64,000 bases of DNA, from the NCBI RefSeq assembly GCF_000430045.1, contig NZ_KE387023.1, positions 1,269,174 to 1,333,173 on the forward strand, in the 5' to 3' direction. The translations under genes and the position numbers were made by a program. Positions 16,875 to 27,183 of this stretch are shown here, piece by piece. Position 1 is the first letter of the stretch, and each line of letters starts with the position of its first letter. The notes beneath the pieces are model-generated. The model was not told where the DNA came from. It made no database searches and saw only the letters and a list, made by a program, of their open reading frames with translations. Source of the stretch: Calidithermus chliarophilus DSM 9957 (GTDB lineage Bacteria; Deinococcota; Deinococci; Deinococcales; Thermaceae).

Positions 16875-17972
16875 ATGAGCCTGCCTTACGTCAAACTTTC
16901 CGGTTCGCCCTACGACCAGGGCCTTACCCAGGGCCGCGCCCTGGCCGACGCCATCGCGCACAACCTCGAGGTCTACTTCCGCCGCTTCGAGGTCGAGGGC
17001 AAGCTGCCCCCTGCCGAAGCCCGGCGGCGTGGGGAGGTCTACCTGGGGGCCATCCGAGGGCAGAGCCCGGCCTATGCCCAGGGCATCGAGGGGATCGCGG
17101 CGGGCTCGGGGCAGAGCCTCGTCGACATCGCCACCCTCAACGTGCGCTACGAGATCCTCTACTACCAGTTCGCCCAGGACGACACCGTCGTCTACCACGG
17201 CCACGAGGCCCCCAACGGCTGCACCGCCTTCGCCCTGCTGCCCGCCCACAGCGCCGACGGGGCGTTGTGGATGGGCCAGAACTGGGACTGGATCGAGGAC
17301 GCCAAGGGCGCCCTCCAGCACGTCACCGAGCCCGACGGGACGCGGGTGCTGGCCTTCACCGAGGCCGGGATCTTCGGCGGCAAGATCGGGCTGAACTCGC
17401 ACGGGCTGGGCCTGTGCATCAACGGGCTGGTGGCGGTGGGCGACAACTGGGCGGGGCTGGGCAAGCCCTTCCACCTGCGCACCTACGAGGCCCTGCGCTC
17501 GCGCACGCTGGCCGAGGCCGAGGCCAAGGTGAGCGCCGCCCCGCGCACCGCCTCCGGCAACTTCCTGCTGGGGCAGGGGGAGGTGGCCGTAGACCTCGAG
17601 GTTTCCCCCGCCAAGGTGGTGCGCTGGCAGGACGAGCGCCAACTCGTCCACGCCAACCACTTCCTCGACCCCCAGGCCCACGGCATCGAGGTGCCGCCCA
17701 TCGAGTGGCTCGACCGCTCCGACCACCGCCACCAGCGGCTCGAGGAGCGCCTGCGGCAGGTGGAAAAGCCGGGCCTGGCCGACCTTCAGGAAGCCCTGCG
17801 CGACCGCGACGGCGCGCCCTACGCCGTCTGCCGCACCGCCAGCGCCGAGGAGTACGAGCTGGGCGAGCCCTACCGCACCGTGGCCTCGGTGATCCTGAAC
17901 CTCCGCACCCTCGAGCTATGGATCTCCGACGGCCCGCCCCACGAGAACCCGTACGAGCACTACGCTCTGTGA
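16875..17972 (+). CDS. C45-family autoproteolytic acyltransferase/hydrolase
   Basis: A 365-residue Ntn-hydrolase. The Asn-Gly-Cys-Thr motif (NGCTAFALLP, Gly115-Cys116) matches the self-cleavage site of acyl-CoA:6-aminopenicillanate acyltransferase, where the Cys becomes the N-terminal nucleophile. WMGQNWDW and IGLNSHGLGLCINGL are also family blocks. The length suits the family, and no signal peptide is seen, so it is probably cytoplasmic. In bacteria these enzymes act on N-acyl amides of unknown type. It is followed 6 nt later by a GNAT gene, a possible acyl-transfer pairing. Confidence 0.85.
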   Translation: MSLPYVKLSGSPYDQGLTQGRALADAIAHNLEVYFRRFEVEGKLPPAEARRRGEVYLGAIRGQSPAYAQGIEGIAAGSGQSLVDIATLNVRYEILYYQFAQDDTVVYHGHEAPNGCTAFALLPAHSADGALWMGQNWDWIEDAKGALQHVTEPDGTRVLAFTEAGIFGGKIGLNSHGLGLCINGLVAVGDNWAGLGKPFHLRTYEALRSRTLAEAEAKVSAAPRTASGNFLLGQGEVAVDLEVSPAKVVRWQDERQLVHANHFLDPQAHGIEVPPIEWLDRSDHRHQRLEERLRQVEKPGLADLQEALRDRDGAPYAVCRTASAEEYELGEPYRTVASVILNLRTLELWISDGPPHENPYEHYAL

Positions 17973-17978
17973 ACCCTT

Positions 17979-18767
17979 ATGGTCATTGACCTCGAACTCG
18001 CCCGACGCCTCGAGCGCGTGGACGCGCTCAACTCCGCCGACTACGCCCTCACCCTCGCCCGCCTCGAGCCCGGCAGCCGCGCCGCCCTGGTCCCGCTGGG
18101 GCCGGGCTACGCCTTCGGCATGGGGCCCGACTACCCCATCAACAAGATGGCCTGCCTCGAGTTCACCGAGCCCGACGAGGCCCTGCTCGAGCAGGGCGAG
18201 GCCTTCCTGGCCGAACTCGGCGTGCCCGCCCGCATCTCCTTCTGCCCGCTAGGCCGCAGCGCCGTGCTGGAGCTGCTGGCGCGGCGGGGCTACCAACCGA
18301 GGCACTTCATCAACCTGTACGTGCGCCGGGTCGAGCCGCCCGCCGAGGCCCCCTTGCCCAGAGGCCTCGAGATCGGCCCGCCCCGCGACCTCGAGGAGTG
18401 GCTGGCCGCGAGCCGGGCGGCCTGGGAGCTGAGGGGCACCCTGCAGGAGGCGCGCTTCGGGCAGGTCGCGCTCGAGCGCCCCGAGGCGGTGAGCCTGGTG
18501 GGCCGCGTGGAAGGCCAGGCCGTAGCGGTGGGGGCCATGCGCGTGCGCGAGGGGATCGCCTTCCTCAACGGCGCGGCCACCGCGCCCGCCCACCGCGGGC
18601 GCGGCATCCAGGCCGCCCTGCTGCGCGAGCGGCTGCGCCGGGCCTGGGAGGGGGGGTGCGAGTACGCGGCGATCTCCGCCACCCCCGGCAGCACCTCGGC
18701 CCGCAACATCGAGCGCCAGGGCTTCCGCCTGGCCTACACCCGCCTCTCCCTCGAGAAACCGCGGTGA
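17979..18767 (+). CDS. GNAT acetyltransferase (member 11, outside the main array)
   Basis: A 262-residue protein. The C-terminal half is a GNAT domain with AHRGRGIQAALLRERL and NIERQGFRLAYTR. The N-terminal half is GNAT-like without a clear acetyl-CoA loop. It resembles member 6 more than the ALALK type. The ATG lies 6 nt after the C45 gene, and the stop overlaps the GTG of the next gene. Acceptor unknown. Confidence 0.84.
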   Translation: MVIDLELARRLERVDALNSADYALTLARLEPGSRAALVPLGPGYAFGMGPDYPINKMACLEFTEPDEALLEQGEAFLAELGVPARISFCPLGRSAVLELLARRGYQPRHFINLYVRRVEPPAEAPLPRGLEIGPPRDLEEWLAASRAAWELRGTLQEARFGQVALERPEAVSLVGRVEGQAVAVGAMRVREGIAFLNGAATAPAHRGRGIQAALLRERLRRAWEGGCEYAAISATPGSTSARNIERQGFRLAYTRLSLEKPR

Positions 18768-19168
18768 GGGTCCGGGCCAGCCTCGAGGTGCGCCTGCTCA
18801 AGGCCCTCGACCCCGAGCGCTTCAGCAAGGTGGTGGGCCTGTGGCCCACCCGCGCCCGCCGCAAGGGCGAGGAGGGGGCCGAGGCCGCGCTTTGGGCGCT
18901 GGAAACCCCCTGGCTCGAGGCCCCCGACCCCCGAGCCGCCCTGCGAACCCTCCTCGAGCCCCTGAAAGCCAAGGCTCCCCTGCTGGCCGTGCTGGTCGAG
19001 CAAAAGGCCATCCGGGTCGGGTTCTCCTGCACCGTCGAGGCGGCGGGGGCCGCCTCCCTCGAGCTCGACCCCGACACCCTCGCCCTCCTCGCCCGGCTCG
19101 AGGCGGCGGTGCGGCTCGAGCTGCGCCCCTCGCCGGTCCCCGACCCCCCGGGCCGGCCCCTGAACTAA
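18764..19168 (+). CDS. DUF4279-like protein
   Basis: A 134-residue cytoplasmic protein. Its N-terminus ([20 protein letters not shown], then [14 protein letters not shown]) matches the layout of DUF4279 proteins: a beta-strand, a Leu-Asp-Pro helix start, G-x-x-P-T-R and a Lys-Gly turn, followed by WALETPW. Function of that family is unknown. The GTG start overlaps the previous stop by 4 nt, so it is the last gene of the C45-GNAT operon. Confidence 0.65.
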   Translation: MRVRASLEVRLLKALDPERFSKVVGLWPTRARRKGEEGAEAALWALETPWLEAPDPRAALRTLLEPLKAKAPLLAVLVEQKAIRVGFSCTVEAAGAASLELDPDTLALLARLEAAVRLELRPSPVPDPPGRPLN

Positions 19169-19178
19169 CCCGCTGGCC

Positions 19179-19190
19179 TACACTCTAGCT
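19179..19190 (+). promoter_or_regulatory. -10 box of a leaderless promoter for the macro-domain gene
   Basis: TACACT at 19179-19184 stands 6 nt before the ATG at 19191, and there is no Shine-Dalgarno. This fits a leaderless mRNA starting at the ATG. Confidence 0.55.
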
Positions 19191-19670
19191 ATGGCCCGCA
19201 TCCACGTCGCCCAGGGCGACATCACCGACTTCGCAGGGGACGCCATCGTCAACGCGGCGAACAACCACCTCGTCCTCGGCTCCGGGGTGGCCGGGGCCAT
19301 CGCCCGCAAGGGCGGCCCCGAGATCCAGGAGGAGTGCTACCGCCACGGCAAGATCCGCGTCGGGGAGGCCGCCATCACCGGCGCGGGCCGCCTGAGGGCC
19401 CGGCACGTCATCCACGCGGCGGCCATGGGCGACGAGCCCGCCACCCTCCAAACCGTCCGCTCCGCCACCCGCCACGCCCTGCGCCTGGCGCTCGAGCACG
19501 GCCTCAAAACCGTCGCCTTCCCCCTCCTGGGCACCGGCGTCGCCGGCCTCCCCCGCGACGGCGTGATCGGCGTGATGCTCGAGGAACTCCGCTCCGCCCA
19601 CGAAAGCCTGGAAGTAACCCTCTACGGCTACTCCCAAGCCGACGCAGACGCGATAAGGGCACAGCTTTAG
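19191..19670 (+). CDS. Macro-domain protein (ADP-ribose binding/deacylating)
   Basis: A 159-residue stand-alone macro domain. [19 protein letters not shown] holds the adenine-binding Asp and the Asn-Ala-Ala-Asn catalytic segment. GSGVAGAI is the diphosphate loop and [12 protein letters not shown] the second loop. Such proteins bind ADP-ribose, and many hydrolyse O-acetyl-ADP-ribose or ADP-ribosyl esters. Proximity to acetyltransferases is suggestive but the gene has its own promoter. It is followed by a palindromic, possibly mobile, segment. Confidence 0.9.
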   Translation: MARIHVAQGDITDFAGDAIVNAANNHLVLGSGVAGAIARKGGPEIQEECYRHGKIRVGEAAITGAGRLRARHVIHAAAMGDEPATLQTVRSATRHALRLALEHGLKTVAFPLLGTGVAGLPRDGVIGVMLEELRSAHESLEVTLYGYSQADADAIRAQL

Positions 19671-19683
19671 GGCAGAGGAAGCC

Positions 19684-19850
19684 AGTGATACCGGATTCAA
19701 AAAGATAATCACCCAAACGAAAGACCTTCAGAGGCTATCTTTTTGAATCCTAGAGCACACCCCTCCCTGACGGCCGGCGAAGAAAGCGTATCCCTTCGGT
19801 CGGGTCAGGTCGTCCCCATTCGGGAACGAACTGACCGAATCTGGTATGAC
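19684..19850. repeat. MITE-like palindromic segment
   Basis: A perfect 15-bp inverted repeat (GGATTCAAAAAGATA at 19690-19704 and its complement at 19736-19750) lies inside a ~165-bp block. The outer ends are imperfect inverted repeats of each other (TGATACCGGATTC near 19686; complement of TCATACCAGATTC near 19835). The block also holds several hairpins and no gene. The AT-rich core differs from the surroundings. It could be a MITE or a decayed repeat; no second copy is in this window. Confidence 0.45.
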
Positions 19851-20002
19851 GTATGGCTCGTGGCCCGTGGTTCGTCAAGGGTCTAGGGCCAAGGCGTCTG
19901 GCGTCTTGCGTTTTGCGTTTTGCGTACGACGTACGACCGGCGTTAGGCGTTGGGCGTTCGGCTATCAGCTATCAGCTATCGACCATCGACCCTCGACCTC
20001 CC
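19851..20002. repeat. Composite heptamer repeat, copy 3
   Basis: Starts with the GGCTCGTGGCCCGTGG/GTCAAGGGTCTAGGGCC module, then GCGTTTT and GTACGAC units, then TATCAGC and CATCGAC units up to the stop codon of the MFS gene. The region 19671-20002 (332 nt) otherwise holds only the MITE-like segment. Confidence 0.8.
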
Positions 20003-21253
20003 TCACACACGCTCCGCCACCGGCGCCGCAACCGGCACCCCTTCCGCCTCCCCTGGGGGCACCCGGCGGAAGGTCAGCCAGGTGTTGAGGAAGCCCAGCC
20101 CGTACAGGAGGGCGCCCACGAAGAAGGGCGTCCCCACCAGCCAGGAGGGCACCTCGGGGCGGGCCACCTGACCCAGCAGGAAGCCGCCGAAGAGCGGGCC
20201 CACCATGCCGGTGAGGCTCACCAGGGCGCTCAACGCGCCCTGCACGGCGCCCTGCTCGCGGGCCGAGACCGACCTCGAGATCAGCGCCTGGCTGGCGGGC
20301 TGGCTCACGTTGCCGATGGAGCCCAGCAGGATGGTGGCGTACATCATCCAGCCCTGGGTGGCCAGGCCGTAGAGGGTAAAGCTCACGATCCCCGCGCTCT
20401 GCCCCAGCAGCACCGAGCGCCGCTCGCCCAGCCGCCCCACCACCACCCGCACCAGCCCGCCCTGCACCAGCATGGCGGTGATGCCCACCAGCACCAGCGA
20501 GAGGCTGGTCTGGAGGATGCTCCACTCGAAGCGGTAGGTGGTGTACTGCACCCACACCGTCTGCAGGATCTGGAAGGCCAGGTTGATCAGCAGCACGCTC
20601 CCGCTCAGGCCCAGCAGCAGCGGGGTGCGGGTCAGGATGCCCAGCGCCGCGAAGGGGTTGTTGGAGGTGCGGCTCAGGTTGCGGTTCTCCGGCTTGAGCG
20701 ACTCCGGCAGCACGAACCAGCCGTAGAGCCCGTTGAGGAAGGCCAGCAGCGCGGCGAAGTAGAAGGGCAGCCGCAGGTCGATCTGGCCCAGCACCCCCCC
20801 GATGCCCGGCCCCAGGATGAAGCCCAGCCCGAACACCGCCCCGATGAGGCCGAAGTTCTTGGCCCGATCCTCGGGCTTAGAGACGTCGGCGATGTAGGCG
20901 TTGGCGGTGCTGAAGCTCGCCCCCAGGATGCCCGCGACCAGCCGGGCCACGAACAGCAGCCAAAGCGCGGGGGTGAGGGCGGCGATGAGGTAGTCGAGTG
21001 CGGTGCCGAAGGAGGCCGCCAGCAGCACCGGCCGGCGGCCGTAGCGGTCGCTCAGCCGCCCCAGGACGGGGGCGAAGACGAACTGCATGGCGGCATAGAC
21101 GGCGATGAAAATGCCGTTGAAATAGGCCCCCGCCTGCACGCTCCCGGCCAACGCCTCGATGAGCTTGGGCAGGACCGGGATCACCAGCCCCAAGCCCATC
21201 ACGTTGATGAGCACGCTGACGAGGATGAAAACCATGCTGGCCTGACGTTTCAC
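20003..21253 (-). CDS. MFS drug exporter (tetracycline-resistance-like)
   Basis: A 416-residue, twelve-segment major facilitator transporter. Motif A between TM2 and TM3 reads [12 protein letters not shown], and the TM5 motif C region reads [15 protein letters not shown], as in drug/H+ antiporters of the TetA type. It is predicted to export a hydrophobic drug in the cytoplasmic membrane. It starts with GTG after GGGAGGAATT. The gene stands alone on the minus strand, with a heptamer array directly after its stop. The substrate cannot be inferred. Confidence 0.88.
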   Translation of the reverse strand: MKRQASMVFILVSVLINVMGLGLVIPVLPKLIEALAGSVQAGAYFNGIFIAVYAAMQFVFAPVLGRLSDRYGRRPVLLAASFGTALDYLIAALTPALWLLFVARLVAGILGASFSTANAYIADVSKPEDRAKNFGLIGAVFGLGFILGPGIGGVLGQIDLRLPFYFAALLAFLNGLYGWFVLPESLKPENRNLSRTSNNPFAALGILTRTPLLLGLSGSVLLINLAFQILQTVWVQYTTYRFEWSILQTSLSLVLVGITAMLVQGGLVRVVVGRLGERRSVLLGQSAGIVSFTLYGLATQGWMMYATILLGSIGNVSQPASQALISRSVSAREQGAVQGALSALVSLTGMVGPLFGGFLLGQVARPEVPSWLVGTPFFVGALLYGLGFLNTWLTFRRVPPGEAEGVPVAAPVAERV

Positions 21254-21384
21254 TCAATTCCTCCCGCGAGGCGCGGCAATTCCGGCGCCGCGCGCATGAC
21301 GTTGTAGGATACCTCGAGCGCGCGGTATGTTCCAGACCCATTCCGGTGCTTGGATCATGTATAAAGCGTAACGGTGGGCGGGCC

Positions 21385-22601
21385 TTACGCCGGGGCCTTA
21401 GCGAGGCCGGAGCGCCGGGGGCCGCCGCGCTCGGGCAGGCTCTCCAGGGCGCGGGCGAGCTGCTCGAGGCTGTAGAGGTTGTGCACGGGTAGGAAGTCGT
21501 CCACGAAGGGCAGCGCGGCCACCAGGCCCCGCGTGAGCGGCTGGTAGCCGGGGGTGCCCAGCAGGGGGTTGAGCCAGATCAGGCGGTGGCAGGACTTCTG
21601 CAGCCGCTCGATCTCGAAGGCCAGCAGCTCGGGGTCGCCCTGGTCCCAGCCGTCGGAGATCAACAGCACCACCGCGCCGCGCCCCAGCACCCGCTTGGCC
21701 CAGGTGCGGTTGAACTCGCGCAGGCTGCCGCCGATGCGCGTACCCCCCGACCAGTCCTTCACCAGCCGACCCACCTCGAGCAAGGCCGCGTCCACGCTGC
21801 GCTTTTTCATGGGGCGGGTGATGCGGGTGAGGCGGGTGCCGAAGGCGAAGGCCTCCACCGTGCGCACCCCCTGGCGGTTCTGGGCCTGGGCGAAGGCGTG
21901 CAGGAAGTGCAGCAGCATGCGGGCGTAGCGCTCCATCGAGCCCGAGACGTCGGCCAGCACCACCAGGGGGCGGGGCTTGGTCTTGCGCCCCTGCCAGGCC
22001 AGCCGCACGAACTCGCCCTGGTGCTTCAGCGCCTTGCGGAAGCTGCGGCGCAGGTCGAGCAAAGCTCCCGAGCCGGCGGGCTGGAGCCTTCGGGTAGGAC
22101 GTTCGGAGATACGCCAGTCGAAGTCCTGCAGCAGGCGGCGGGCGACCTCGATTTCTTCCGCGCTCATGGCCTCGAAGGAGCGCTGCTTGAGGGTTTCGTC
22201 GGTGCTGTAGGTGAGGCTGCGGTCTACCAGGGGAACGGGCGGCTTATCGGATTGCGCTTCGCCCGAGCGGGGCACCGACGCCACCTCCAGCGGGCGGGGC
22301 CGGGGTTTGGCGGGCAGCAGCCCCAGCGCGTCCTTGAACAACTCGCTCAGGCTGTTCTCGCTATCGAACTCCCGCCAGAAGCGCACAAACAGCGCGTGGA
22401 AGCGGTCGTAGTCCTCTCGCCGGGTGAGCAGGCTGGTCCTGGCGGCGTAGTAGAAGCTGCCGGCGTCGAGGAGGGAAATCTGCTCCAGAGCACGGACGAA
22501 GGTCATGGTCTGGCCCGGAGTCACCACCACCCCCCCTTCGCGCAGGAGCCGGGTGAAGCGCACCACGTGGGCCAGCAGGTGACCGCTGGGGAGGGAAGGG
22601 G

Positions 22602-22605
<4 letters not shown>
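21385..22605 (-). CDS. coxE: VWA-domain protein, CoxE-like
   Basis: A 406-residue protein with a C-terminal von Willebrand A-type domain. The MIDAS motif DVSGSM and a later SDGWDQGDP are present. Such CoxE proteins act with a MoxR/CoxD AAA+ ATPase to mature the active site of CO-dehydrogenase-type molybdenum hydroxylases. The ATG overlaps the stop of the upstream ATPase gene (ATGA), so the two are coupled. It is the last gene of the cox-like cluster. Confidence 0.85.
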
Positions 22606-23507
<902 letters not shown>

Positions 23508-23544
23508 GGCTCCATTTTCGCCGAATGCCGAGGGCCAAACGCAA

Positions 23545-23754
23545 GGCGAGCGACACTTAGCTTTCAGCCATCAGCGGTCAGCCGTCAGCTAGTGGCCTGT
23601 GGTTACCCCCACCCCGACCCTCCCCGCACGCGGGGAGGGTTTATCCCCCCAGCCCCCCTTGCTAAGGGGGGAACAAGGCGTTTGGCGTTTGGCGTACGGC
23701 GTAGGACGTACGACGTCCGACCCGCGCCCGGCATTCAGCACTCGATCCCGAGCG
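23545..23754. repeat. Composite heptamer repeat, copy 4 (inside the cox gene run)
   Basis: Carries the CTCCCCGCACGCGGGGAG and CCCCCCTTGCTAAGGGGGG hairpin modules (23620-23681) followed by GCGTTTG and GTACGAC heptamers. It lies between two same-strand cox genes, so it must be transcribed if they share an mRNA, and the hairpins could reduce read-through. Confidence 0.8.
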
Positions 23755-24615
23755 CTAAACCAGCCGCAGCAGCGCCCGCTTGGCCAGCACGTCGATGAGG
23801 TGGGCGCGGTACTCGGCGGAGTGGTTGTGGTCGCCCATGAGCTGCGCCGGGTCCACCAAGTTCTGGCAGGCGGCCTCGACGGTCTGGGGGTCGAGGGGTT
23901 TGCCGGAGAGGGCCTGCTCGAGCTTGCTCAGGCGCATGGCGTGCTCGCCCGCGCCGGTGAAGGCGGCCCGGACGCCGCTCACCCCGATCACCACCGCCAC
24001 CCCGGCTACGGCGTAGCGGGAAGCAGGGTGGGGGAACTTCTCGTACGCCATCCGGACAGCCTGTGTGGGGGCATGGGCCGATGGGCTGGCCGAGCTGAGC
24101 GGAATGTGGATCTCGGTGAGGATTTCGTCCTGTCCAACAGCGGTGGTGAACATGCCCTGGAAAAACGAGTCTACGTCTACTACCTTGGCTCCACTGGGCC
24201 CCTGAATTTTCAGCCTGGCATCCAGGGCCAGCACCACGGCGGGAAGGTCGGCGGCAGGGTCAGCGTGGGCCAGCGAGCCGCCGATGGTGCCCTTATTGCG
24301 TACCATCGGATCACCGATCTGCTCGATGGCCTCGGGCAGGGCGGGTATGGTTTGCCTGATCAAGTCCGAGGTTTCAATCTCGTAGTAGGTGGTCGCCGCG
24401 CCGATCACCAGGGTGTTGCCTTCACGGCGGATACCCTTCAGCTCGGGCACCCTCGAGATGTCGATGAGGGCCGGGGGAGTCGCCAGCCGCAGTTTCATGG
24501 CCGGGATCAGCGAGTGGCCTCCTGCCAGCAGCTTGGCCTCGGGGTTTTGCTGAAGCATCTGCAGGGCCTCGGAGAGGCTTTTGGCCCGGTGGTAGGTGAA
24601 TTCAGCGGTGTACAT
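23755..24615 (-). CDS. coxM: FAD-binding subunit of CO-dehydrogenase/xanthine-dehydrogenase-type molybdenum hydroxylase
   Basis: A 286-residue CoxM-type flavoprotein. AGGHSLIPAMKLRLA is the FAD pyrophosphate loop, and RNKGTIGGSLAHADPAADL is the second FAD motif. The C-terminal part is the CO-dehydrogenase flavoprotein C-terminal domain. It passes electrons from the iron-sulfur subunit to an acceptor. GGAGG precedes the ATG. It lies downstream of the large-subunit gene with a heptamer array between. Confidence 0.9.
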   Translation of the reverse strand: MYTAEFTYHRAKSLSEALQMLQQNPEAKLLAGGHSLIPAMKLRLATPPALIDISRVPELKGIRREGNTLVIGAATTYYEIETSDLIRQTIPALPEAIEQIGDPMVRNKGTIGGSLAHADPAADLPAVVLALDARLKIQGPSGAKVVDVDSFFQGMFTTAVGQDEILTEIHIPLSSASPSAHAPTQAVRMAYEKFPHPASRYAVAGVAVVIGVSGVRAAFTGAGEHAMRLSKLEQALSGKPLDPQTVEAACQNLVDPAQLMGDHNHSAEYRAHLIDVLAKRALLRLV

Positions 24616-24619
24616 GGAA

Positions 24620-24708
24620 CCTCCGTTTGGGTCGTACGTCGTACGCTATACGTCTTACGCCGGATGCTCTTGACATGGGACGTACGGCGTGGCGTATGAC
24701 GCGCGACT
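24620..24708. repeat. Short heptamer array, copy 5 (between coxL-like and coxM-like genes)
   Basis: Consists of GTCGTAC/GTCTTAC/GCGTATG-like 7-nt units. The gap holds nothing else. Confidence 0.65.
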
Positions 24709-27093
24709 CTAATCAGCGGCCTGGCCCATCTGCCGGCTGTTCTGGATGGCCCGCCAGACTTTTTCCGGGGTGGCCGGCATCTGCAGGTGCTTGATGCCAA
24801 AGGGTGAAAGCGCGTCGATCACGGCGTTCATCACCGCCTGCGCGCTGGCGATGGTTCCAGCCTCCCCCGCGCCCTTCACGCCCATGGGGTTCACGGGGGA
24901 AGGGGTGACGGTGTGGCCCAACTCGTACCTGGGCAGCATGGCGGCAGTGGGCACGGCGTACTCGAGCAGGTTGGAGCTGCGAAGCTCGCCGTCTTCGTCG
25001 TAGTAGCCGTGCTCGTAGAGGGCCTGGGCTACGCCCTGAGCGATGCCGCCATGAAGCTGGCCCTCCACGATCAGCGGGTTGATGATGTTGCCCACGTCGT
25101 CCACCGCCACGTAGCGCTTGAGGTCTACCTTGCCCGTGTCCGTGTCCACCTCCACGATGGCGATGTGGGTGCCGAAGGGGAAGGTGCAGTTGGGCGGGTC
25201 GTAGTAGGTGGTCTCGTCGAGGAAGGGCTCCACCCCCGACGGCAGGCTGTAGGCCAGCGAGGCTTGCAGGGCGACTTCGGCCAGGGTCTTGGCCTTGTCG
25301 GGTGAGCCTTTGACGTAGGCCTTGCCGTTTTCGAAGACCATGTCTTCGGGAGCGGCCTCGAGCATGTGCGCGGCGATGATCTTGGCCTTCTCCTTGATCT
25401 TCTGCACGCTCTTGTGCACCGCCGTTCCGCCCACCGCCAGGCTGCGGCTGCCGTAGGTGCCGTAGCCGAAGGGGGCCGCCAGGGTGTCGCCCCACTCAAT
25501 GGTCACGTCTTCGTAGGGCACGCCCAGCTCGTCGGCCACGATCTGGGCGAAGGTGGTCTCTACCCCCTGTCCGTGCGGCAGCGAGCCGGTGGTCACCACC
25601 ACCTTGCCGGTGAGGTGGACCCGCACGTTGGCGCTTTCGAACAGGCCCGCGCCCCAACCCTGGCCCACCGCGCCGATCCAGGCGCTGGGGGCCACCCCGC
25701 AGATCTCCACGTAGGAACTGATGCCCAGCCCCAGGTAGCGCCCTTGCTTGCGAGCCTCGGCCTGTTCTTTGCGGAAGTTCTCGTAATCCACCATTTGCAG
25801 GGCCTTATTCAGCGCGGGTTCGTAGTTGCCGCTGTCGTAAGGCAGCATGCCCAGGCCGTTGTCGTAGGGGAAGTCCTGGGGCTGGATGAAGTTTCTCCGC
25901 CGCACCTCGGCTGGGTCCATGCCGATCTCGGCGGCGAAGCGGTCCATCATCCGCTCGATGAGGTAACTGGCCTCGGGACGGCCCGCGCCCCGGTAGGCGT
26001 CCACCATCGCAGTGTTGGTGTACACGCCCCAGACCTTGACGTGTGCGGCGGGAATCTTGTACACCCCGGTGGTGATGCGCCCGTAGAGGGTGGTGGGAAT
26101 CCCTCCGGCGATGGTGGAGAAGTAGCCGCCCAGGTTGGCCCAGGTTTTCACGCGCAGCCCCGTGACCTTGCCGTCACGGGTCCCGGCGATCTCCACCTCG
26201 GTGACGTGGTCGCGCCCGTGAGTCGAGGCCTTGTAGTTCTCCGAGCGGTCCTCGACGTACTTGACCGGGCGACCCAGCTTGCGCGCGGCCCACATGGTGA
26301 AGGCGTAGTCGGCGTAGCAGAAAATCTTCTGCCCGAAGCCGCCTCCCACGTTGGGCGCGATGCAGCGCAGCTTGGTCTCGGGGATGCCGAAGACGAAGGC
26401 GGTCAGCAGCAGGCGGTGAACGTGCGGTGCCTGCGAGGTCATCCACAGCGTGAACTCACCCGTCGCCACGTCGTAGCGGGCCACGCAGCCCCGCGTTTCC
26501 ATGGGGGTGGGGATCAGGCGCTGGTTGATGATCTCTTCCTTGACCACCACCTCGGCACCGGCGATGGCGGCATCGGCTTTCTCCTTGCTGCCGCACTCCC
26601 ACTCCATGCAGATGTTGTTAGGGGCTACCTCGTGCAGCAGCGGCGCACCGGGTTCGGTGGCCTTGCGAGCATCCACCACTGCCGGCAGGGGCTCGTACTC
26701 CACCTCGACCAGGTCTACGGCGTCGCGGGCGGTATACCTGTCCTCGGCCACCACCAGCGCCACCCCGTCGCCCACGTGGGTTACCTTGCCTACGGCCAGG
26801 GCCCTGGGGGTTACCGCGTTGCTCTTCACCCCACCCGCCTGCCAGGCCGCGGGCATGGGGTTGATGTCCATCATGTCCTCGCCGGTGAACACAGCCACCA
26901 CGCCGGGATAGGCCAGGGCCCTGGACACATCGATGCGCTTGATCCTGGCGTGCGCGTAAGGGCTGCGCACCACCGCCGCGTGGAGCATGCCGGGGAGCTT
27001 GATGTCGTCCAGGAAAGTTCCCCGCCCCTGGATCAGCTTGGGGTCTTCGCGGCGTTTGATGGCTTTCCCAACCATCTTGGTCACATCAGCCAT
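24709..27093 (-). CDS. coxL: Molybdenum-binding large subunit, form II CO-dehydrogenase-like
   Basis: A 794-residue xanthine-oxidase-family large subunit with the N-terminal a/b hammerhead (GTFLDDIKLPGMLHAAVVRS) and the molybdopterin-binding domain. The active-site loop near residue 365 reads AYRGAGR, the form II signature, rather than the AYxCSFR of proven aerobic CO dehydrogenases. A C-terminal GVKGAGEAG carries the catalytic Glu. It oxidises a carbon substrate by hydroxylation at Mo; CO is possible but not established for form II enzymes. It acts with the adjacent FAD and iron-sulfur subunits in an (LMS)2 complex. Confidence 0.9.
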   Translation of the reverse strand: MADVTKMVGKAIKRREDPKLIQGRGTFLDDIKLPGMLHAAVVRSPYAHARIKRIDVSRALAYPGVVAVFTGEDMMDINPMPAAWQAGGVKSNAVTPRALAVGKVTHVGDGVALVVAEDRYTARDAVDLVEVEYEPLPAVVDARKATEPGAPLLHEVAPNNICMEWECGSKEKADAAIAGAEVVVKEEIINQRLIPTPMETRGCVARYDVATGEFTLWMTSQAPHVHRLLLTAFVFGIPETKLRCIAPNVGGGFGQKIFCYADYAFTMWAARKLGRPVKYVEDRSENYKASTHGRDHVTEVEIAGTRDGKVTGLRVKTWANLGGYFSTIAGGIPTTLYGRITTGVYKIPAAHVKVWGVYTNTAMVDAYRGAGRPEASYLIERMMDRFAAEIGMDPAEVRRRNFIQPQDFPYDNGLGMLPYDSGNYEPALNKALQMVDYENFRKEQAEARKQGRYLGLGISSYVEICGVAPSAWIGAVGQGWGAGLFESANVRVHLTGKVVVTTGSLPHGQGVETTFAQIVADELGVPYEDVTIEWGDTLAAPFGYGTYGSRSLAVGGTAVHKSVQKIKEKAKIIAAHMLEAAPEDMVFENGKAYVKGSPDKAKTLAEVALQASLAYSLPSGVEPFLDETTYYDPPNCTFPFGTHIAIVEVDTDTGKVDLKRYVAVDDVGNIINPLIVEGQLHGGIAQGVAQALYEHGYYDEDGELRSSNLLEYAVPTAAMLPRYELGHTVTPSPVNPMGVKGAGEAGTIASAQAVMNAVIDALSPFGIKHLQMPATPEKVWRAIQNSRQMGQAAD

Positions 27094-27117
27094 ATTTGTG
27101 CCCCCTTCGGTCGCGCT

Positions 27118-27183
27118 GATAACTCGTGGTTCATAGCTGATAGCTTTTTCGCTTTTGCCATCGGCTATCAGCCATCGGCATCT
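27118..27183. repeat. Short degenerate heptamer array, copy 6
   Basis: CATAGCTGATAGC and CATCGGC/TATCAGC units lie between the iron-sulfur subunit and large subunit genes. Confidence 0.55.

Noticed and set aside
19684-19850. A complete insertion sequence
   Set aside because: No transposase frame is present and no target duplication could be confirmed; kept only as a MITE-like segment.
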